A stretch of DNA of 64,000 nt, taken from positions 1 to 64,000 of the forward strand of contig JAOAJK010000007.1 in assembly GCA_026414225.1 (NCBI GenBank). The letters are read 5' to 3'. The stretch is from Thermoplasmata archaeon (GTDB taxonomy: Archaea > Thermoplasmatota > Thermoplasmata > Lutacidiplasmatales > SKW197). Positions 1 to 9,180 of this stretch are shown here, piece by piece. A program made the position numbers and the translations under genes. A model generated the notes under the pieces. That model was given only the letters and a program-made list of their open reading frames with translations. It made no database searches and was not told where the DNA came from. Each line of letters opens with the position of its first letter. Position 1 is the stretch's first letter.

Positions 1-210
1 GGATTGAAATATTATACGCAGTAAAATAGGAAACTCTCCGTCTGCTTGTTCAAACTGGACTAAGGTAGGATTGAAATCTGATACTTGGCATACATAAACC
101 AAAACTCTTCGAAAGTTCAAACTGGACTAAGGTAGGATTGAAATAGCGGGGTATACAAAGGTGTAGTGACAGGCGAGATGGTTCAAACTGGACTAAGGTA
201 GGATTGAAAA
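1..210 (+). CRISPR. CRISPR array, trailer end (truncated by window start)
   Basis: Three full 30-nt repeats lie at 48-77, 115-144 and 181-210, and the last 10 nt of a fourth at 1-10. Repeats start GTTCAAACTGGAC and end AGGATTGAAAT. They separate three unique spacers of 37, 37 and 36 nt (11-47, 78-114, 145-180). The last repeat ends in A instead of T, the usual decay of the leader-distal repeat. The ATTGAAA-type 3' end is typical of archaeal type I/III repeats and would form the crRNA 5' tag, so transcription should run rightward with the leader left of the window. The repeat ends are complementary (TTCAA/TTGAA). No cas gene lies in the window, so the type cannot be assigned. Confidence 0.96.
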
Positions 211-319
211 ATACTATTTTCGGCGCCGAGAATCTAAATCTCTTCCTTCCCTCTCTATTTGAATGTATAATTTCCATCCTGTGAACATGGGGGCACCATA
301 AACCCCTTCCCACAAGAAC

Positions 320-328
320 TTTATATAT
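320..328 (+). promoter_or_regulatory. TATA box of the MscS channel gene
   Basis: TTTATATAT is centred 28 nt before the ATG at 352, so the transcript should begin at or within a few bases of the start codon. The 140-nt stretch from the CRISPR end (211) to this gene shows no other feature. Confidence 0.7.
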
Positions 329-351
329 CCTTCCGCATTCCATGAGATAAC

Positions 352-1674
352 ATGAACCTTCAGAACTACCTGCCTTACCTCATCGTAATCCTCTTCCTCG
401 CCGTGGGCGTGCTCTGGTCGCAGGCATATCTCCGCAGATACTTCAGATTCGCTGCTGGCAAGGAGCGGAAATACATAGACCCAACCACTGTAATAGTGGT
501 CGGGGACTATCTCCGCCTCTATCTTTTCATCTTTGCTGGCATAGTTTCTATCTACATTCTCTCCCTTCCCTCCGAAACCTTCAGGGAGATATGGGCACTG
601 GCTGCGGAATACGCACCGGCAGCTCTTGGCATCCTCACGGTGATATCGGTCGCCACAATCCTTCTCCAGATATCCCAGAGATACACGGACTACATCACTG
701 GTGGCCTCCACATGAAACCGAAAACCGTTGTGAGCCAGAAAAATGCCCACATGCTCAACCTCCTGATGAAGTACACGATTCTCATAATTGCTGTGGCACT
801 GGTGCTCGTGCTCCTCCTCACGATGATAGGCAGGCGGGAGAGCGTGTTTACGGCATTTGCAGAATTTTTCACAAAAAACGCAATCTACATTGCAATGATG
901 ATAATCATAGTTATAGTTGTCTTCATCGTGGACGAAGGTCTCGGAATGTTTCTTGAAGACCTCAAAACCCACACCAAAACCTTCACACCCCAGATTATTT
1001 CCCTTATCCGTGGCGGGCTCCAGTACGGGCTCTATTCCCTCGCCTGGCTCCTCATAATCTATGTACTCCTTATGATGGTGAAGATGGAAGGGCTCGGCAC
1101 CATCGTCATCTCAATCTACTTCGTCATTCTCATCTTCATTTTAATAATTTTCATAGCCACGACCATCCGCCACGCCTCTGCCGGCATCGTGCTGATGGCT
1201 ATAAACCCCTTCTCCAAGGGTGACAACATCAAGGTGGGTGATGTTGAAGGCGAGGTCGTCGAGACCAACCTGTTTGTGACCAAGGTGAAGGATGTCCACG
1301 AGGAAATCCTCACAATTCCCAACGCTAAATTGATTGCCCAGACAGTCCACAACTTCTCGAGGGTGAAAAAGTACGGGATCTCTATCAAGCTCGAGGTTGA
1401 ATTCAGCATCCCTCACAGGAAGGTTGAGGAAGTTCTCATCAATGCCGCCAAAACCACACTTGGAATTGTGAAAGATCCTGAGCCCTTCGTCCGGGCCCTT
1501 GAAATTCGCGGCAAGAGGATTCTTTACGAACTCGTGGCATTCACGAAGGGCAACACGGATGAGGAGATGGTACGGGCAAACCTGATAAACTCGGTTCAGG
1601 ATGCAATCCTCGCTTCCGACCTCAAAGCCAGTTTTGCGGTGAGCACCAATGAGGGACATGGAAAGCAGGCGTGA
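352..1674 (+). CDS. Small-conductance mechanosensitive channel (MscS family)
   Basis: A 440-residue membrane protein with several N-terminal hydrophobic segments. The MscS core follows: a pore-lining helix and a beta domain with SAGIVLMAINPFSKGDNIKVG and then VEGEVVETNLFVT (about residues 280-310), the most conserved part of the family. The soluble C-terminal domain (about 320-435) would form the cytoplasmic vestibule. MscS channels open under membrane tension and release osmolytes on hypo-osmotic shock. The protein is longer than E. coli MscS (286 residues) because of extra N-terminal helices. The ATG is set by the TATA box. The stop overlaps the start of the next gene by 26 nt, suggesting co-transcription. 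Confidence 0.9.
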   Translation: MNLQNYLPYLIVILFLAVGVLWSQAYLRRYFRFAAGKERKYIDPTTVIVVGDYLRLYLFIFAGIVSIYILSLPSETFREIWALAAEYAPAALGILTVISVATILLQISQRYTDYITGGLHMKPKTVVSQKNAHMLNLLMKYTILIIAVALVLVLLLTMIGRRESVFTAFAEFFTKNAIYIAMMIIIVIVVFIVDEGLGMFLEDLKTHTKTFTPQIISLIRGGLQYGLYSLAWLLIIYVLLMMVKMEGLGTIVISIYFVILIFILIIFIATTIRHASAGIVLMAINPFSKGDNIKVGDVEGEVVETNLFVTKVKDVHEEILTIPNAKLIAQTVHNFSRVKKYGISIKLEVEFSIPHRKVEEVLINAAKTTLGIVKDPEPFVRALEIRGKRILYELVAFTKGNTDEEMVRANLINSVQDAILASDLKASFAVSTNEGHGKQA

Positions 1675-2305
1675 GAAACTGGTGGACTATCTGGTTAAAG
1701 CTGGTTACCTCACGAAGCCCGAGGTAATTGCGGCGATGACAAAGGTTCCCAGGCACCTGTTTGTTCCCGAGGAAATCCAGGAATATGCCTATGACGACAC
1801 TCCACTCCACATCTACGAAGGCCAGACAATCTCGGCACCCCACATGGTTGCGATGATGCTCGAACTCCTGGCACTAACACCGGGCCTCCGTGTTCTGGAA
1901 ATAGGCACGGGCACCGGCTACCATGCAGCGCTCGCCGCGGAACTCGTTGGGGAGACAGGGCATGTTTACACCTTAGAAAACAACGAGAGAATGTACAGAT
2001 TTGCGGTTGAGAACTTAAAAAAAACCGGGTACAGCCACACAGTAACGGTTATTTACGCGGATGGCTCCGCGGGCTTGAAGGAACATGCCCCTTATGACCG
2101 CATCTTCCTCACCTGCGCGGCACCCAGACCCCCGCCGCCCCTTTTCTCGCAGCTCAGGGACGGGGGCATCCTTCTAATTCCGGTCGGTGGAAGGTTCTAC
2201 CAGGAACTCTACCGCTACAGGAAGAAGGGCAGCCAGCTGGAAAAGGAAAATTTTGGCGGCTGCATCTTCGTTCCCCTGACGGGCCAGTACGGCTTCAGGC
2301 ACTAG
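1649..2305 (+). CDS. pcm: Protein-L-isoaspartate O-methyltransferase
   Basis: A 218-residue SAM-dependent methyltransferase that marks L-isoaspartyl residues of age-damaged proteins for repair. Diagnostic features are the N-terminal VPRHLFVPEEIQEYAYDDTPL segment, the active-site stretch GQTISAPHMVA, and the SAM-binding motif LEIGTGTGYHAALAAEL near residue 85. Length matches the family. The start overlaps the end of the MscS gene; a second in-frame ATG at 1658 is an alternative and I cannot decide between them. It faces the convergent permease gene, whose stop overlaps this gene's end by 4 nt. Confidence 0.95.
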   Translation: MRDMESRREKLVDYLVKAGYLTKPEVIAAMTKVPRHLFVPEEIQEYAYDDTPLHIYEGQTISAPHMVAMMLELLALTPGLRVLEIGTGTGYHAALAAELVGETGHVYTLENNERMYRFAVENLKKTGYSHTVTVIYADGSAGLKEHAPYDRIFLTCAAPRPPPPLFSQLRDGGILLIPVGGRFYQELYRYRKKGSQLEKENFGGCIFVPLTGQYGFRH

Positions 2306-3609
2306 AAGATGATGGCCAGGTAAATGGTGGTGGCAATCACGGTGAGCACTGTTGTGGGTAAGCCCGCAATGAGAAACTGCTTGAACTTCAGCTCAAAACC
2401 ATGGCTCAGCGCCGACTCCGCCACGATTATGTTCGCAGCTGCACCCAGCAGCGTTGCATTCCCCGCAAGCGTCGAAATCGCAGCCAGTGTAAAATAGAAT
2501 GGCTCGGCAGCCATCACATTGCTCGCGGGTGCCAGCAGCATCACGGCGGGCACATTGCTTATCAGGTTGGAGAGCACGACCGTAACAAACGAGAGGTTGA
2601 AGAGGCTCGGATTCTGGGTAAAATAGCCCTCAATTGACCCCATCAGCACCGTGCTTTTCACGGCCCTCAGAAGAATGAAAAGTCCTGCAAAAAAAATCAG
2701 GATTCCCCAGTCCACGCCCTTCAGCACATCCCTTGACGGGACCCCGCACAGCGGTTGCACCAGCGCAAACACCATAGCACCACCAGCTATTGCGATGATT
2801 GATATCGGGAAGGCAGTGCTTGAAGCCAGAAAACCGGCAAAAACGCAGCCAAAGACCACGAGCGAGAACACGAGCAACCTCCTGTTCTTTATCTCACTCG
2901 CATGCATCAGCTTTACCACAGAAATCATGTGAAACGCCTTCTCCACATGCATTCCCGTGATTTTTTCAATCTCAACTGGCTTCACCCTCATGATTGGCTT
3001 ACTCAGCTCCTTTCTGAACACGAGCCTGAGCACGAGAATTTCAATCAGAATGCAGAGCAGGGTTATCGGTAGCAGGTAAATTACGAACCGGATAAAGGGG
3101 ATGCCGGAACTCATTGCGATGTAGGCGTTTTGCGGGTTCCCGATTGGCGTGGCGACACTTCCTATGTTCGAGGCCATTGCCTCACCCACCAGATAGGGCA
3201 CGGGATTCACATTGAGCGTCTTGGCAACCTTCAGCACGATGGGTGTGAGCATCAGCACAACCGCATCATTCAGGAACAGGGCGGAAAGCAGGGCCGTGAG
3301 CACCACAATGAAGCTCAGCAGCTGGACCTGCGTGTTTGCAAATCTGGTGACCCGCACGGCCGCCCAGTTGAAGAACCCGGAAATCTCGAGGGCGCTCACA
3401 ATCAACATCATTCCCAGAAGTAAGGCAATCGTGTTCAGGTCGATTGCACTCATCGCTTCCTGCGTGGAAATTGCCCCTGCAAACACCATCGCTATTCCTC
3501 CAAAAAGGGCGATTGCAGGGCGTTCAATCCGTATCTTGCTGACCCGCCTGACCGAGATGAACACATAGGTGACGATGAAGATGCCGATGATGAGGTACTC
3601 GGTATTCAT
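2302..3609 (-). CDS. ArsB/NhaD/CitM-type anion or Na+/H+ permease (IT superfamily)
   Basis: A 435-residue polytopic protein with about eleven hydrophobic segments. It carries the ion-transporter superfamily signatures LNDAVVLMLTPIVLKVAKTL (about residue 112) and SNIGSVATPIGNPQN (about residue 150), with a mirrored C-terminal half (LSNLISNVPAVMLLAP, GNATLLGAAANIIVAE). These loops bind substrate in ArsB, NhaD, CitM and SLC13-like carriers. Sequence alone cannot say whether the substrate is arsenite, a dicarboxylate or Na+. It is monocistronic, convergent with pcm and divergent from the cysteine desulfurase gene. Confidence 0.85.
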   Translation of the reverse strand: MNTEYLIIGIFIVTYVFISVRRVSKIRIERPAIALFGGIAMVFAGAISTQEAMSAIDLNTIALLLGMMLIVSALEISGFFNWAAVRVTRFANTQVQLLSFIVVLTALLSALFLNDAVVLMLTPIVLKVAKTLNVNPVPYLVGEAMASNIGSVATPIGNPQNAYIAMSSGIPFIRFVIYLLPITLLCILIEILVLRLVFRKELSKPIMRVKPVEIEKITGMHVEKAFHMISVVKLMHASEIKNRRLLVFSLVVFGCVFAGFLASSTAFPISIIAIAGGAMVFALVQPLCGVPSRDVLKGVDWGILIFFAGLFILLRAVKSTVLMGSIEGYFTQNPSLFNLSFVTVVLSNLISNVPAVMLLAPASNVMAAEPFYFTLAAISTLAGNATLLGAAANIIVAESALSHGFELKFKQFLIAGLPTTVLTVIATTIYLAIIF

Positions 3610-3677
3610 TCAGTTCTGGTTTAAAGAGCAGGAGTAGATTAAGTTTTTTGGCATTGTCAATTGCACGCACAGAAACC

Positions 3678-3686
3678 GATATATTC
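3678..3686 (+). promoter_or_regulatory. TATA box of the iscS-iscU operon
   Basis: CGATATATT is centred 34 nt before the ATG at 3716, giving an expected leader of about 9 nt that includes a GAGG Shine-Dalgarno at 3707-3710. Confidence 0.6.
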
Positions 3687-3715
3687 CCCTGCTGTAATTC
3701 GGTCACGAGGAAATC

Positions 3716-4885
3716 ATGGTGAAGCCGAGAATTTATTTTGACAACAGTGCAACCACAATGGTCGCTCCAGAAGTTGTTGAAGCGATGCTCCCGTACTATA
3801 CCCAGTACTACGGCAACGCCTCCTCACTCCACACCTTCGGCCAGGAAGCAAAAAAAGCCCTCGAGGAATCGAGGGCGAAGGTGGCCGCCCTTATCAACGC
3901 TCAACCAGACGAGATAATCTTTACAGGCGGCGGCACCGAGAGCGACAACATTGCAATCAAGGGCATCGCCTACCGGAACAGAACAAAGGGCAAGCACATA
4001 ATCACCTCAAGCATTGAGCACCCCGCGGTGCTGGAAACCTGCAGGGCCCTTGAGAAGGAAGGTTTTGAACTCACTTATGTCAGGGTAAGTAGCGAGGGAA
4101 TCGTGGACACCCAGGAACTTGAAAGAAGCATAAGGAAGGACACGATTTTGATCACAGTCATGCACTCGAACAACGAGATCGGCACGATCCAGCCGGTTGA
4201 GGAGATAGGGGAAATTGCAGCCCGTCACGGAATTCCATTTCACACCGACGCGGTCCAGTCAGCAGGCAAGATCAAAATTGATGTGAAGGCCCAGCATATT
4301 GACCTGCTCACCCTTACCGCCCACAAAATCCACGGGCCCAAGGGTGTGGGGGCCCTCTACATCAGGAAGGGAATCCAGCTCCAGCCGATCATCCATGGTG
4401 GAGGGCATGAGAAGGGGCTCCGGTCAAGCACCGAGAATGTCGCCGGGGTCGTGGGCTTCGGAAAGGCGTGCGAGATTGCAGCCACTAATCTAGAAGCGAA
4501 TGCGGACCACATGCGAAAACTGAGGGAAAGGGCGATTGAAGGCGTGTTAGCCAGCATAGAGGCAAGTTATCTGAACGGGCACAGAACCCAGAGATTGCCG
4601 AACAACGCCAACTTCAGATTCACGGGAATAGAAGGCGAATCGCTCGTCCTCATGCTCGATGAAGCGGGTTTCGCCACATCAACTGGCTCTGCCTGCTCAA
4701 GTCATAAACTCCAGCCCTCGCATGTGCTGATGGCCCTCGGGCTGAGGCACGAGGAGGCCCATGGGTCTCTGCGGGTCACATTCTCGAGATACAACACGGA
4801 GGCGGAGGTGGATTTGTTTCTCCAGACACTACCAGGGATCGTGGGGGAACTCCGGAAAATCTCTCCGCTCTGGAACAGGAGGTAG
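3716..4885 (+). CDS. iscS: Cysteine desulfurase (NifS/IscS family)
   Basis: A 389-residue PLP enzyme that removes sulfur from cysteine and passes it as persulfide to the Fe-S scaffold encoded next door. Visible are the N-terminal FDNSATTMV, the substrate region HSNNEIGTIQPV, the PLP lysine in LTAHKIHGPKGVGAL (about residue 203), and the mobile catalytic loop TGSACSSHKLQPSHVL (about residue 323) with the persulfide cysteine. Length is normal. The scaffold gene starts 4 nt after this stop, so the two form an operon for Fe-S cluster assembly. Confidence 0.96.
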   Translation: MVKPRIYFDNSATTMVAPEVVEAMLPYYTQYYGNASSLHTFGQEAKKALEESRAKVAALINAQPDEIIFTGGGTESDNIAIKGIAYRNRTKGKHIITSSIEHPAVLETCRALEKEGFELTYVRVSSEGIVDTQELERSIRKDTILITVMHSNNEIGTIQPVEEIGEIAARHGIPFHTDAVQSAGKIKIDVKAQHIDLLTLTAHKIHGPKGVGALYIRKGIQLQPIIHGGGHEKGLRSSTENVAGVVGFGKACEIAATNLEANADHMRKLRERAIEGVLASIEASYLNGHRTQRLPNNANFRFTGIEGESLVLMLDEAGFATSTGSACSSHKLQPSHVLMALGLRHEEAHGSLRVTFSRYNTEAEVDLFLQTLPGIVGELRKISPLWNRR

Positions 4886-4889
4886 GTAA

Positions 4890-5303
4890 ATGTACAGTCC
4901 AGTGGTGATGGACCATTTCAAGAACCCTAGAAATGTCGGCGTAATAGAGAATCCAGATGGCGTAGGAACCGTCGGAAACCCTGTTTGCGGGGACCTCATG
5001 ACCGTTTACATCAAGGTTGAGAATGACATAATAGTGGATGTGAAATTCCAGACCTTCGGCTGCGCTGCCGCAATCGCGACCAGCAGCATGATTACTGAGA
5101 TGGCAAAGGGAAAACATGTCGACGAGGCGCTGAAAATCACACGCCAGAATGTGGCAGACAACCTCGGCGGGCTCCCGCCGGTGAAGATGCACTGCTCGAA
5201 TCTGGCTGCAGATGCCCTCCACCTCGCGATCAAGGACTATTACAAAAAGAGGAAAGGCGTTGATATTGAGGTGGAGGTCCATCCCGAGGACCACACCCAT
5301 TAG
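4890..5303 (+). CDS. iscU: Fe-S cluster assembly scaffold (IscU/NifU N-terminal type)
   Basis: A 137-residue scaffold with the three conserved cysteines in their usual surroundings: GNPVCGD (about residue 34), FGCAAAIATSS (about 59) and KMHCSNLA (about 103). The start MYSPVVMDHFKNPRNVG is standard for the family. It assembles 2Fe-2S or 4Fe-4S clusters with sulfur from the upstream desulfurase. The stop overlaps by a few nt the convergent ZPR1 gene. No hscA/hscB chaperone genes lie nearby, which is usual in archaea. Confidence 0.95.
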   Translation: MYSPVVMDHFKNPRNVGVIENPDGVGTVGNPVCGDLMTVYIKVENDIIVDVKFQTFGCAAAIATSSMITEMAKGKHVDEALKITRQNVADNLGGLPPVKMHCSNLAADALHLAIKDYYKKRKGVDIEVEVHPEDHTH

Positions 5304-5815
5304 TCACGGGTTTCTCGCGGAATTATTGCACTTATTCCTCGCGGGTCATCGATCACAATCGTGAGCTTCTCACGGCCTTCGATCACATTTTCAATTCTCC
5401 GTTTCAATTCCTCACACCTTTCGAGTTCTTCGCCGTCCAGGCCCGGCTTCAGGTTGTCCAGTACATCCTCGAATCTTCTTATCAACCCTTCCACATTTGA
5501 GATGTAGGTTTCGGACGCAGGTCCGGGTGTGATTTCAACACCCAGTTCCTTGAAAATTACCTTTGCGTGGGAGGACTTGACCACCCTGGCATCAAGGTCT
5601 TCCGGTTTTTCAACAACGAACTCGATGTGGACCGGTTCCCTCTCATCAACTGGCGAGACCTCTGCCGACTTGTAGCCACAAAGTTTGCAGAAAATTGTGG
5701 TCTGGATGCAGGTCCCGATGTAGGGAATGTCAATGAGGGATGAGGTAAGAAAAACCCCTTTCTGGCTGCAGGAGGGGCAGGAAATGTCCACAAACACGGC
5801 ATCAGGACTCATCAT
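5300..5815 (-). CDS. ZPR1-type zinc finger protein
   Basis: A 171-residue protein with a C4 zinc finger: CPSC near residue 13 and CKLCGYKS near residue 47. The ZPR1 beta-domain follows, with the stretches RVVKSSHAKVIFKELGVEI and GPASETYISNVEGL. Eukaryotic ZPR1 has two such modules and works with elongation factor EF1A; archaea carry one. The function in archaea is not established. The gene overlaps the end of the upstream CBS gene by 14 nt, so both are probably on one transcript starting near 6281. Confidence 0.87.
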   Translation of the reverse strand: MMSPDAVFVDISCPSCSQKGVFLTSSLIDIPYIGTCIQTTIFCKLCGYKSAEVSPVDEREPVHIEFVVEKPEDLDARVVKSSHAKVIFKELGVEITPGPASETYISNVEGLIRRFEDVLDNLKPGLDGEELERCEELKRRIENVIEGREKLTIVIDDPRGISAIIPRETRD

Positions 5816-6281
5816 TTCCCTTTGAAAGGGCCTTGAGGATATCCCCGCGGGTAATTATTCCCTTGATTTTGTGGTCGGAAACGATCGGAACGCGGTTGAC
5901 CTTGTGCTTCACCATGAGCTGAATAACATGGCCCACATCGTCATCGGGTGATGCGGTGATAACATCCCGTGTCATGATCTCGCTCACCTTCGTGTTCACC
6001 AGCTCCTCGTAGATTTCCCGCGCCTTCTTTTCCTTCGGGACCTCCACAAAGCTCACGCTGATTAGCGGGAGATTCGGGAAAACAAGCCGGAGTTCCCTGA
6101 ATTCTGTCCGCAGTTTTTCGAAGATGTCGGTTTCGGAGATGATGCCAACGAGGTTTCCATCAGCATCGACCACCGGGGCACCGCTGATGTTGTGGCTTGC
6201 GAGCGTATCCACGGCATCCTTGATTGTAGCGTTTGCAGGTAGCGTAATGACCTTCTTACGCATGCACTCAGAAACCTTCAT
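5802..6281 (-). CDS. CBS-domain-pair protein
   Basis: A 159-residue protein made of two CBS domains (about residues 5-60 and 98-155) joined by a roughly 40-residue insert. The first holds ASHNISGAPVVDADGNLVGI, the second VKHKVNRVPIVSDHKIKGI. Such pairs usually bind adenine nucleotides and act as energy sensors; no effector domain is present. The open frame extends to 6386, but the first CBS domain begins at the ATG at 6281, exactly 26 nt from a TATA box, so I chose that start. Confidence 0.88.
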   Translation of the reverse strand: MKVSECMRKKVITLPANATIKDAVDTLASHNISGAPVVDADGNLVGIISETDIFEKLRTEFRELRLVFPNLPLISVSFVEVPKEKKAREIYEELVNTKVSEIMTRDVITASPDDDVGHVIQLMVKHKVNRVPIVSDHKIKGIITRGDILKALSKGNDES

Positions 6282-6302
6282 GGGCCATGTTATGGCAACC
6301 TT

Positions 6303-6311
6303 GTATATAAA
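6303..6311 (-). promoter_or_regulatory. TATA box of the CBS-ZPR1 operon
   Basis: On the minus strand this reads TTTATATAC and is centred 26 nt from the ATG at 6281, predicting a leaderless transcript. Confidence 0.7.
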
Positions 6312-6358
6312 ACCCGCAGGAACTTTTACAAACCACGCATCACTGAAACTGCCAAAAA

Positions 6359-6366
6359 CCTTATAC
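6359..6366 (+). promoter_or_regulatory. TATA box of the gcvPA-gcvPB operon
   Basis: CCTTATAC is centred 26 nt before the GTG at 6389. The ATG at 6398 would leave an 8-9 nt leader. Confidence 0.6.
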
Positions 6367-6388
6367 CGCCCGTGGCATACGGGCAACC

Positions 6389-7705
6389 GTGGTAAGCATG
6401 GACGAAATCCATAAGATGCTGGCAGAGATCGGGGTTGGCTCCGTGGAGGAGTTATTTTCAGACATTCCAGAGGAGGTTAGAACCCGGATTCAGCTACCTG
6501 GGGGGATGGACGAAATCCAGGTCGAACGGGAAATCAGGGAAACCCTTAAACGGAACAGAAAGCTGACAGATTTTGCATGTTTTCTGGGCGGCGGAATCTA
6601 CAACCACTATGTTCCCGAGGCCGTCAATGAAATCATAGGAAGGCAGGAATTTTACACCGCTTACACCCCCTACCAGGCCGAAATCAGCCAGGGGGTGCTC
6701 CAGGCAATTTTCGAGTATCAGAGCATGGTCTGCGAGCTCACAGGGATGGATTGTGCCAACGCCTCGATGTATGATGCTGCAACCGCCCTCGGCGAGGCCG
6801 CCCTGATGTCAAGGCGGATAAAAGAAGGCAACGAATTCATAATCCCCGCGGCAATTTCAAGTGCTAAAAAATCCGTTCTCGCAAATTATACGCGGGGGGC
6901 AGGGATCAAGATTATCGAGATTCCGTACAACGAGGACACGGGCACGATTGATGTAGAGAATCTGAAAGAAAGGGCAGGTAAAGAGACCTGCGGCATCTAC
7001 ATTGAGAGCCCGAATTACTTCGGCTGCTTTGAAACTGAACTCAAGGCCGTGCGGGAAATCTGCAACTTTCCGCTCGTTGTCGGTGTCAACCTCCTCTCCC
7101 TTTCAGTGGTCAAGCCCCCATCGGAATTCGGTGCCGATATCGTGATAGGCAATTCCCTGGTCGGTGCGAGCCCCACATTCGGTGGGCCCCTGGCCGGGAT
7201 TTTTGCCGCAAAAAAATCGCATCTCTGGAAGATGCCGGGCAGGATTGTCGGCTACACCCATGACAGCGAGGGTAGAATGGCCTTCTGCCTCACCCTCCAG
7301 CCAAGGGAGCAGCACATACGGAGAGCAAGAGCGACCTCGAACATCTGCTCCAACGAAACCCTGAGCGCGATCGCATCCCTCGCGTATGTGGCCCTCATGG
7401 GAAGAACCGGATTAAAAAATGTTGCCCTTCTCTGCATGAAGAATGCCAGGAAGCTGCAGGCAAGATTGAGGGAGGCAGGGGTCAAACTGAAATTCGAGAA
7501 GGGGACCGGATTCAATGAATTTGTTTATCTGATGAACACTGAGTTTCTGGACTTCGCAAAGGACCATGGAGTTCTTGCAGGGATTCCACTGGAGAGGGAA
7601 TTCGGAATTGAGAACGGGATTCTGTGTGCAACCACGGAAATGAACACGGAGGCGGAACTTGAGAAATTTGCAGGACTCTGCAGACAGTATCTCGGAGGTG
7701 CCTGA
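6389..7705 (+). CDS. gcvPA: Glycine dehydrogenase (decarboxylating) subunit 1
   Basis: The 438-residue N-terminal-half subunit of the P-protein, which decarboxylates glycine and loads aminomethyl onto H-protein. Family motifs include FLGGGIYNHYVPEAVNEI, FYTAYTPYQAEISQGVLQ (about residue 92) and QTREQHIRR-like QPREQHIRRARATSNICSNE near residue 312. The PLP lysine sits in the partner subunit. The next gene starts on the base after this stop. GTG at 6389 fits the TATA spacing; ATG at 6398 is the alternative. The T, H and L proteins are not in this window. Confidence 0.95.
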   Translation: MVSMDEIHKMLAEIGVGSVEELFSDIPEEVRTRIQLPGGMDEIQVEREIRETLKRNRKLTDFACFLGGGIYNHYVPEAVNEIIGRQEFYTAYTPYQAEISQGVLQAIFEYQSMVCELTGMDCANASMYDAATALGEAALMSRRIKEGNEFIIPAAISSAKKSVLANYTRGAGIKIIEIPYNEDTGTIDVENLKERAGKETCGIYIESPNYFGCFETELKAVREICNFPLVVGVNLLSLSVVKPPSEFGADIVIGNSLVGASPTFGGPLAGIFAAKKSHLWKMPGRIVGYTHDSEGRMAFCLTLQPREQHIRRARATSNICSNETLSAIASLAYVALMGRTGLKNVALLCMKNARKLQARLREAGVKLKFEKGTGFNEFVYLMNTEFLDFAKDHGVLAGIPLEREFGIENGILCATTEMNTEAELEKFAGLCRQYLGGA

Positions 7706-9139
7706 ATGTATAGACAGGCAAGATTTGCTGAAAAGCTGATATTTGAATACAGGGACACCGAAGCAAGGCCGAAACTGGAAGTTGACTTTCCGTTTCCGCA
7801 GGAACTTTTGCGGACTGCACCCCCGCAAATCCCGGATGTGACGGAAGCCGAGGTCATGCGGCATTTCGTCCGCCTTTCTGAAATGAACTACGGTGTTGAT
7901 ACTGGCTTCTATCCGCTCGGCTCCTGCACGATGAAATACAACAGGAAAATCTGCGAGCGGTTTGCGAAGCACGAAGCAGTCACGCTGCTTCATCCGCTGC
8001 AGCCCGAGGACACAGTCCAGGGGGCCCTGCAAATCATGTATGAACTCCAGGAAATGCTCTGCAGGATTGCGGATATGGACGCGGTATCGCTCCAGCCTGT
8101 TGCGGGAGCCCATGGGGAATTCACGGGAATGTGCATCGTCAGGGAGTATTTCAGGGACCGGGGGGAGCGGAGAAACGATGTGATTGTGCCAGATACGGCA
8201 CACGGGACAAACCCTGCAAGTGCCGCAATGGCTGGCTTCAATGTGATCGAGATTCCTTCAAAGGAGGGCTGCGTTGATATCGATGCACTGAAAACTGCGC
8301 TCAGCGAAAACACTGCGGCATTCATGATTACAAATCCGAACACGCTCGGAATCTTCGAGAAAAACATCCTTGAAATTGCCAGGGCTGTCCACGGGGCCGG
8401 GGCCCTGCTCTACTACGACGGTGCAAATCTGAACGCAATCATGGGCAAAACATCCCCGGGTAAAATGAATTTTGACATAGTCCATTTCAACCTCCACAAG
8501 ACATTCGGGACACCCCACGGTGGCGGCGGTCCGGGTGCAGGTGCGGTGGGCGTAAAGGCGTTCCTGGAACCCTATCTCCCGGTTCCGCGGGTTGTGAAGG
8601 AAGGAGACAGATTCCGTCTCTCGTATGATTTTCCAAAGAGCATTGGAAAGGTGAGTGAGTTTTATGGCAACTTCGGTGTAATGGTCAGGGCGTATGTGTA
8701 TATCAAACTCCACGGGAGTGACGGGCTTACAGAGGTCACTGAAAGGGCCGTGCTAAACTCCAATTACATGGCAGCGAAACTCTCGAAGCTTTTGCCGATG
8801 CCTTACGAGAAGCTGAGAAAGCACGAGTTTGTGCTGAGCGGTGCCGATCTGAAGAAAAAAGGGCTCAAAACCACGGATCTGGCGAAGCGGTTACTTGACT
8901 ATGGATTCCATGCTCCTACCGTTTACTTCCCGCACCTGGTGGAGGAAGCGATAATGATCGAGCCAACAGAGACAGAGAGCCGGGACGAGATTGACAGGTT
9001 CTGCGAAGCCCTGGCTTCAATTCTCAACGAGCCCCCAGAACTCGTGAGAACCGCACCGCACAACACGGCCGTGAAGCGGGTGGATGAAGTGCTGGCTGCG
9101 AAGAGGGCGATTGTCTCCTACAAGATGATGAGGGATTAA
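7706..9139 (+). CDS. gcvPB: Glycine dehydrogenase (decarboxylating) subunit 2
   Basis: The 477-residue C-terminal-half subunit of the split P-protein. The PLP-binding site is VHFNLHKTFGTPHGGGGPG (about residue 260), with the Schiff-base lysine in HKTF. GFYPLGSCTMKYN near residue 73 and DTAHGTNPASAAM near residue 165 are also diagnostic. It forms an alpha2beta2 enzyme with gcvPA. The split form is normal in archaea and many Gram-positive bacteria. The operon ends here, followed by a 41-nt AT-rich gap before a convergent gene. Confidence 0.96.
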   Translation: MYRQARFAEKLIFEYRDTEARPKLEVDFPFPQELLRTAPPQIPDVTEAEVMRHFVRLSEMNYGVDTGFYPLGSCTMKYNRKICERFAKHEAVTLLHPLQPEDTVQGALQIMYELQEMLCRIADMDAVSLQPVAGAHGEFTGMCIVREYFRDRGERRNDVIVPDTAHGTNPASAAMAGFNVIEIPSKEGCVDIDALKTALSENTAAFMITNPNTLGIFEKNILEIARAVHGAGALLYYDGANLNAIMGKTSPGKMNFDIVHFNLHKTFGTPHGGGGPGAGAVGVKAFLEPYLPVPRVVKEGDRFRLSYDFPKSIGKVSEFYGNFGVMVRAYVYIKLHGSDGLTEVTERAVLNSNYMAAKLSKLLPMPYEKLRKHEFVLSGADLKKKGLKTTDLAKRLLDYGFHAPTVYFPHLVEEAIMIEPTETESRDEIDRFCEALASILNEPPELVRTAPHNTAVKRVDEVLAAKRAIVSYKMMRD

Positions 9140-9180
9140 GAACCTCCTGGAAAATTAAAAAAGTTTAAGAATAAAGAAGT

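Noticed and set aside
50..343. A 97-codon minus-strand frame over the CRISPR array
   Set aside because: It translates the repeats themselves (FNPTLVQFE repeated) and is an artefact of the array.
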